Shown: in pieces, positions 4,017 to 5,675 of the stretch
Numbering within the stretch: position 1 is the first letter of the stretch
Layout: every line of letters begins with the position of its first letter
DNA from: Candidatus Saccharimonadota bacterium
Lineage (GTDB): Bacteria; Patescibacteriota; Saccharimonadia; Saccharimonadales; Saccharimonadaceae
Reading direction: 5' to 3'
Length of the DNA: 5,675 nucleotides
NCBI GenBank assembly: GCA_003545655.1
Contig: DODJ01000034.1
Span: 1 to 5,675 of the forward strand
Notes under the pieces: model-generated
What the model saw: only the letters and a program-made list of their open reading frames with translations
What the model was told of the DNA's origin: nothing
The model's database searches: none
Made by a program: the position numbers and the translations under genes

Positions 4017-5675
4017 ATGGCAGGTACTAACAAAAGTGCAAATAGTAAGCGCGTGTTTTTCACGAGTGATGACACCGCCCTTCCACTACCAAACTTAATT
4101 CAGCACCAAAAGGAAAGCTGGAAAGATTTCGTTGAAACGGGTCTAGGCGAAATCTTCGCTGAACTTAACCCTATTGACGATTACACCGGGCAGAAGCTTG
4201 CGCTTCGTTTCGGTGCCTACGCTTTTCATGATCCAAAAAACTCAGAAATCTACGCTAAAGAAAACAATCTTACCTTTGATGCTCCGCTTCACGCCGTTGT
4301 CGAGCTTACCAACAAGGTAACAGGCGAAGTGAAAGAGCAAGAGATTTACCTTGGTGACTACCCATGGATGACTGACCGCGGGACATTCATTATTAACGGT
4401 ACCGAGCGTGTTGTAGTATCGCAGCTTATTCGTTCAGCTGGAGTGTTCTTCACTGCCGACCGTGCTGCAACTCGTAACTACTATGGGGCGAAACTTATTC
4501 CAGGCCGTGGCGCATGGCTTGAGTTCGAAACCGCTTCAAATGGTGCTATGTACGTAAAGATTGACCGTCGTCGCAAACTGCCAGTGACGACTCTTTTTCG
4601 TGCGCTTGGGTACAACAAAACCTCCGAAATTAAAGAGCTTTTCGCCGACATCGACACCGGTGATGTAAAGTACCTTGATGCAACCCTTGAAAAAGACCCA
4701 GCACGTGGTACAAACGAGGCGCTTATCGAAGTCTACCGCCGCCTTCGCCCAGGCGACCTTGCTACCGTTGATAACGCTCGCTCAATGATCGAGCGCATGT
4801 TCTTCGACTTTAAACGATTCGACTACTCTCGCGTCGGTCGCTACAAGCTTAATCAGCGCCTTAACCTTGAAGTAGCAAACACCACCGAAAACCGAGTCTT
4901 CCAAGTTTCTGACCTTATCGCGATTGTACGTGAGGTAATTCGTCTCAATAACACCCAAGAGCTTCCTGATGACATCGATGCACTTTCAAATCGTCGTGTA
5001 AAACTAGTAGGCGAACTTGTTGCTCGTCAGTTCCGCGTTGGTATGCTTCGCATGCAACGAAACGCTATGGACCGTATGAGCATGAGTGATCTTGAAACGG
5101 TGACTCCATCGCAGCTTATTAATGCTCGTCCTGTGGTTGCTGCAGTGCGCGAATTCTTTGCGAGTTCCCAACTATCTCAGTTGATGGACGACACTAACCC
5201 TCTCGCCGAACTTGCTCACAAGCGTCGTCTTTCTTCGATGGGTCCTGGCGGTCTATCACGTGAGCGAGCCGGCTTTGACGTTCGTGATGCCCACCCAACC
5301 CACTACGGCCGCCTTTGTTCAGTGGAAACTCCCGAAGGTGCAAACATTGGGTTGGTACTTAACCTTGCGGCCTATGCACGCATTAACGAGTATGGTTTTA
5401 TCGAAACGCCGTACCTAAAGGTAAAAGACGGCAAGGTAACCGACGAGGTTGTGTATCTTGACGCTTCGCAGGAAGCAACCGAGGTCATTGCCGATGCTGG
5501 TGCTGAAGTAAACGAAGACGGAACCTTCCGTGATGAGCGTGTTTCTGCGCGTAACGGACTTCTTCCTGAGCAAGTTGACGCCAGCGAGATTACCTACATG
5601 GACGCCGCGCATAAGCAAATTCTTGGTTCAACGGCATCACTTGTGCCATTTGTTGAAAAGAACCGTGTTGACCGT
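4017..5675 (+). CDS. rpoB: DNA-directed RNA polymerase beta subunit, N-terminal half (runs off right edge)
   Basis: Beta subunit of RNA polymerase, forming one side of the active-site cleft. The first 553 codons are present, about half of a typical beta subunit, with no stop before the edge. Start ATG 4017 gives MAGTNKSANSKRVFF; ATG 4005 (four residues longer) is possible. Landmarks in order: the N-terminal lobe with LPNLIQHQKESW and YLGDYPWMTDRGTFIINGTE, GVFFTADRAATRNYYGAK from residue 142, KIDRRRKLPVTTLFRAL, GRYKLNQRLNL, the rifampicin pocket SSQLSQLMDD to HKRRLSSMGPGG (from residue 383), and PTHYGRLCSVETPEG with ANIGLV (427-447). The pocket lies about 125 residues earlier than in E. coli, so the large lineage-specific insertion of the E. 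coli N-terminal lobe is absent. Expression is from a dedicated promoter with a structured leader. No rplJ-rplL genes precede it, unlike the classical rplJL-rpoBC arrangement. Confidence 0.98.
   Translation, partial: MAGTNKSANSKRVFFTSDDTALPLPNLIQHQKESWKDFVETGLGEIFAELNPIDDYTGQKLALRFGAYAFHDPKNSEIYAKENNLTFDAPLHAVVELTNKVTGEVKEQEIYLGDYPWMTDRGTFIINGTERVVVSQLIRSAGVFFTADRAATRNYYGAKLIPGRGAWLEFETASNGAMYVKIDRRRKLPVTTLFRALGYNKTSEIKELFADIDTGDVKYLDATLEKDPARGTNEALIEVYRRLRPGDLATVDNARSMIERMFFDFKRFDYSRVGRYKLNQRLNLEVANTTENRVFQVSDLIAIVREVIRLNNTQELPDDIDALSNRRVKLVGELVARQFRVGMLRMQRNAMDRMSMSDLETVTPSQLINARPVVAAVREFFASSQLSQLMDDTNPLAELAHKRRLSSMGPGGLSRERAGFDVRDAHPTHYGRLCSVETPEGANIGLVLNLAAYARINEYGFIETPYLKVKDGKVTDEVVYLDASQEATEVIADAGAEVNEDGTFRDERVSARNGLLPEQVDASEITYMDAAHKQILGSTASLVPFVEKNRVDR

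Noticed and set aside
1..5675. Alternative genetic code (TGA read as glycine, code 25), considered because the window looks like CPR DNA
   Set aside because: No in-frame TGA occurs in the genes; all end at TAA or TAG with normal lengths, and glycines in conserved motifs use GGN codons.

Overview
The window looks like a stretch of a housekeeping chromosome locus from a Patescibacteria (CPR) bacterium, most likely a Saccharibacteria (TM7)-type organism. This rests on the overall look of the HisRS, trigger factor, ClpP and RpoB proteins, on a compact RpoB N-terminal half, and on moderate GC (about 47% by hand count over 300 bases of clpP). It is a recognition-based guess, not a database result. 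All reading frames work with the standard bacterial code: there is no in-frame TGA in the genes, and stops are TAA or tandem TAG. The code-25 CPR lineages (Gracilibacteria, Absconditabacteria) are therefore unlikely.

Layout, all on the + strand: (1) hisS, histidyl-tRNA synthetase, missing only a short N-terminus at the left edge (2-1252). (2) A promoter that places the transcription start on the ATG of tig, so trigger factor is probably made from a leaderless mRNA (tig 1301-2605). (3) A perfect CIRCE operator (HrcA binding site) whose spacer contains the -35 box of the clpP promoter, then clpP (2693-3292). (4) A self-contained cassette with its own promoter (overlapped by an inverted repeat), a GC-rich, codon-atypical gene for a small protein with a C-terminal membrane segment (3371-3736), and a very strong tandem-hairpin terminator. 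(5) A consensus-like promoter, a structured leader of roughly 160 nt that folds by hand into a closed three-way junction, and the first 553 codons of rpoB, which runs off the right edge (4017-5675).

Functionally the genes cover aminoacylation, nascent-chain folding, protein turnover and transcription. Trigger factor and ClpP are the usual tig-clpP pair, but clpX does not follow clpP. Each of the four downstream genes has its own sigma70-type promoter (spacers of 17-18 bp), so the region reads as separately controlled units rather than one operon. The most notable regulatory signals are heat-shock control of clpP through CIRCE/HrcA, the structured rpoB leader, and the foreign-looking membrane-protein cassette between clpP and rpoB.
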